From assembly GCA_043801935.1 (NCBI GenBank), contig JAZDLO010000214.1:1-5709 (forward strand): a stretch of 5,709 nucleotides of DNA, in the 5' to 3' direction. A program made the translations under genes and the position numbers. Positions 4,605 through 5,709 of the stretch are shown here, in pieces (position 1 is the stretch's first letter; each line of letters opens with the position of its first letter). The DNA comes from JAZDLO01 sp043801935 (GTDB lineage: Bacteria; Actinomycetota; Thermoleophilia; RBG-16-64-13). The notes under the pieces are model-generated. The model was not told where the DNA came from and did not search any database. It saw only the letters and a program-made list of their open reading frames with translations.

Positions 4605-5709
4605 GATCCCTCCTTTGGAGGCTGCCCGGTAGTGGCAGCCGTATGTCTGTCGATCATCGTGGGGCAGCCGAGATCGCTGGCCGTCACCGCTCCCCCATCC
4701 TCGTGCGCCCCCGGCGCTCCGGCGCCTTCCATCCCGGCCGTCACCGGCCAGTACCTGCGCTGGAAATACAGAGCCACGTTCACCAGCCCGATGAGCACCG
4801 GCACCTCCACCAGCGGCCCGATGACCGCCGCGAAAGCCTGCGCAGAGTTTAGCCCGAACACCGCCACCGCTACCGCGATGGCGAGCTCGAAGTTGTTGGA
4901 GGCTGCGGTGAACGACAGACTGGCGCTCTTCGAGTAATCCGCGCCCACCCGCTTGCCCATATAGAAGCTCACGAAGAACATGACCACGAAGTAGATGAGC
5001 AACGGGATGGCCACCCGTACCACGTCCAGCGGCAGCTGCACGATGTACTCGCCCTTGAGGGAGAACATCACCAGGATGGTAAAGAGCAACGCGATCAACG
5101 TGAGTGGGCTGATGCGGGGGATGAACTCCCGGTGGTACCAGTCCTTGGTCCGCACCCGAAGCAGCCCGAAGCGAGTGATCACACCGGCGGCGAACGGTAT
5201 TCCCAGATAGATGCCCACGCTCCTCGCGATCTCGAGGATGCTCACGTCCACTGCGACGCTCTGAAGGCCGAACCATCGCGGCAGCACCGTGATGAACACG
5301 TATGCGTATACCGAGTAGAAGAGCACCTGGAACACCGAGTTGAGCGCCACCAGCCCGGCAGCGTACTCGCTGTCTCCTTTGGCCAACTCGTTCCACACGA
5401 TGACCATGGCGATGCAGCGGGCCAAGCCGATGAGGATGACGCCCTGCATATACTCCGGCTTGTCGAACAGCAGGAGGATGGCCAGGAAGAACATGACGAT
5501 CGGGCCTATCACCCAGTTCTGCACGAGTGAGAGTCCCAGCACCCGCCAGTCGCGGAACACCTCCCCCAGCTCCTCGTAGCGCACCTTGGCCAGGGGCGGG
5601 TACATCATGACGATGAGTCCTACGGCGATAGGGATAGACGTGGTCCCGATGGAGGCGCTCTGGATGGCTTTGCCGATCTGCGGCCACACGTAGCCGGCAC
5701 CCACTCCGA
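4601..5709 (-). CDS. acr3: Acr3-family arsenite efflux transporter, 5' end beyond window
   Basis: This is an arsenite/H+ antiporter of the Acr3 (BART superfamily) type in the cytoplasmic membrane. Clear signatures are GTTSIPIAVGLIVMMYPPLAKV, the LARCIAMV segment with the conserved transport Cys, EYAAGLVALNSVFQV in the middle, and SNNFELAIAVAVAVFG with the conserved Glu. About nine to ten hydrophobic helices are visible. The frame is open to the window edge. The GTG at 5704 falls inside what should be the first helix (GVGAGYVWP), so roughly 20-30 N-terminal residues lie outside and the true start is not visible. After the last helix (ending YFQRRYWPV) there is a hydrophilic tail of about 47 residues with one Cys, longer than in many Acr3 proteins and not recognisable as a fused ArsC. 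Its stop overlaps the arsM start (GTGA), making it the upstream gene of the minus-strand operon. Confidence 0.94.
   Translation of the reverse strand, partial: GVGAGYVWPQIGKAIQSASIGTTSIPIAVGLIVMMYPPLAKVRYEELGEVFRDWRVLGLSLVQNWVIGPIVMFFLAILLLFDKPEYMQGVILIGLARCIAMVIVWNELAKGDSEYAAGLVALNSVFQVLFYSVYAYVFITVLPRWFGLQSVAVDVSILEIARSVGIYLGIPFAAGVITRFGLLRVRTKDWYHREFIPRISPLTLIALLFTILVMFSLKGEYIVQLPLDVVRVAIPLLIYFVVMFFVSFYMGKRVGADYSKSASLSFTAASNNFELAIAVAVAVFGLNSAQAFAAVIGPLVEVPVLIGLVNVALYFQRRYWPVTAGMEGAGAPGAHEDGGAVTASDLGCPTMIDRHTAATTGQPPKEGS

Noticed and set aside
3780..5687. A 635-codon open frame on the minus strand joining most of the acr3 region to arsM
   Set aside because: Upstream of 4604 this frame gives Arg/Gly/His-rich sequence without family motifs, while the other frame there is a clear Acr3. 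It is an open frame caused by high GC; arsM starts at the GTG at 4604.
1..5709. CRISPR array, tRNA, insertion-sequence ends or integrase
   Set aside because: No regularly spaced repeats, no cloverleaf-like segment, no transposase motifs and no terminal inverted repeats were seen on either strand.

Overview
This window is a high-GC bacterial arsenic-resistance locus. It has two convergent gene sets, and a rearranged-looking copper/respiration fragment lies at the left edge. High GC, several GTG starts and Shine-Dalgarno-led, tightly coupled genes suit an actinobacterium or another high-GC, possibly environmental, lineage. Nothing in the window fixes the taxon.

Left edge (1-1189, + strand). 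The first ~135 bases encode a piece of a heme-copper oxidase subunit I, with a His-His pair like the CuB ligands of cbb3-type CcoN. At about 130-145 this stops being recognisable. In a different reading frame the sequence becomes the C-terminal half of a copper-type P1B ATPase, with DKTGT, SEHP, GDGVND and the last two membrane helices. The ATPase lacks its metal-binding, actuator and transport-site regions, so neither piece looks like an intact gene. The join is either a real deletion/recombination scar or an assembly chimera.

Plus-strand ars operon (about 1210-2968). A sigma70-like promoter (TTGCGT, 17 bp, TACAAT) has a perfect 7-bp-arm palindrome in its spacer, a plausible ArsR operator. 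It drives arsR (ELCVCDF metal-site type), a small CAKC thioredoxin-like protein, and a DUF318/ArsP-family permease with the TPFCSCS motif. arsR and the thioredoxin gene overlap by ATGA. The permease starts 3 bases after the thioredoxin stop.

Minus-strand operon (5709 down to 3014). It holds acr3 (arsenite efflux, 5' end outside the window), arsM (As(III) S-adenosylmethionine methyltransferase, overlapping acr3 by GTGA) and a YfcE-like metallophosphoesterase. Its promoter lies beyond the right edge. The two operons meet tail to tail across 45 bp with no convincing terminator.

Working model (inference): ArsR senses As(III). Acr3 expels arsenite. ArsM methylates arsenite. The ArsP-like permease, perhaps kept reduced by the thioredoxin-like partner, may expel trivalent methylarsenicals or another thiophilic species. 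The phosphoesterase has no obvious arsenic role and is the least explained member. No arsenate reductase (arsC) is visible.
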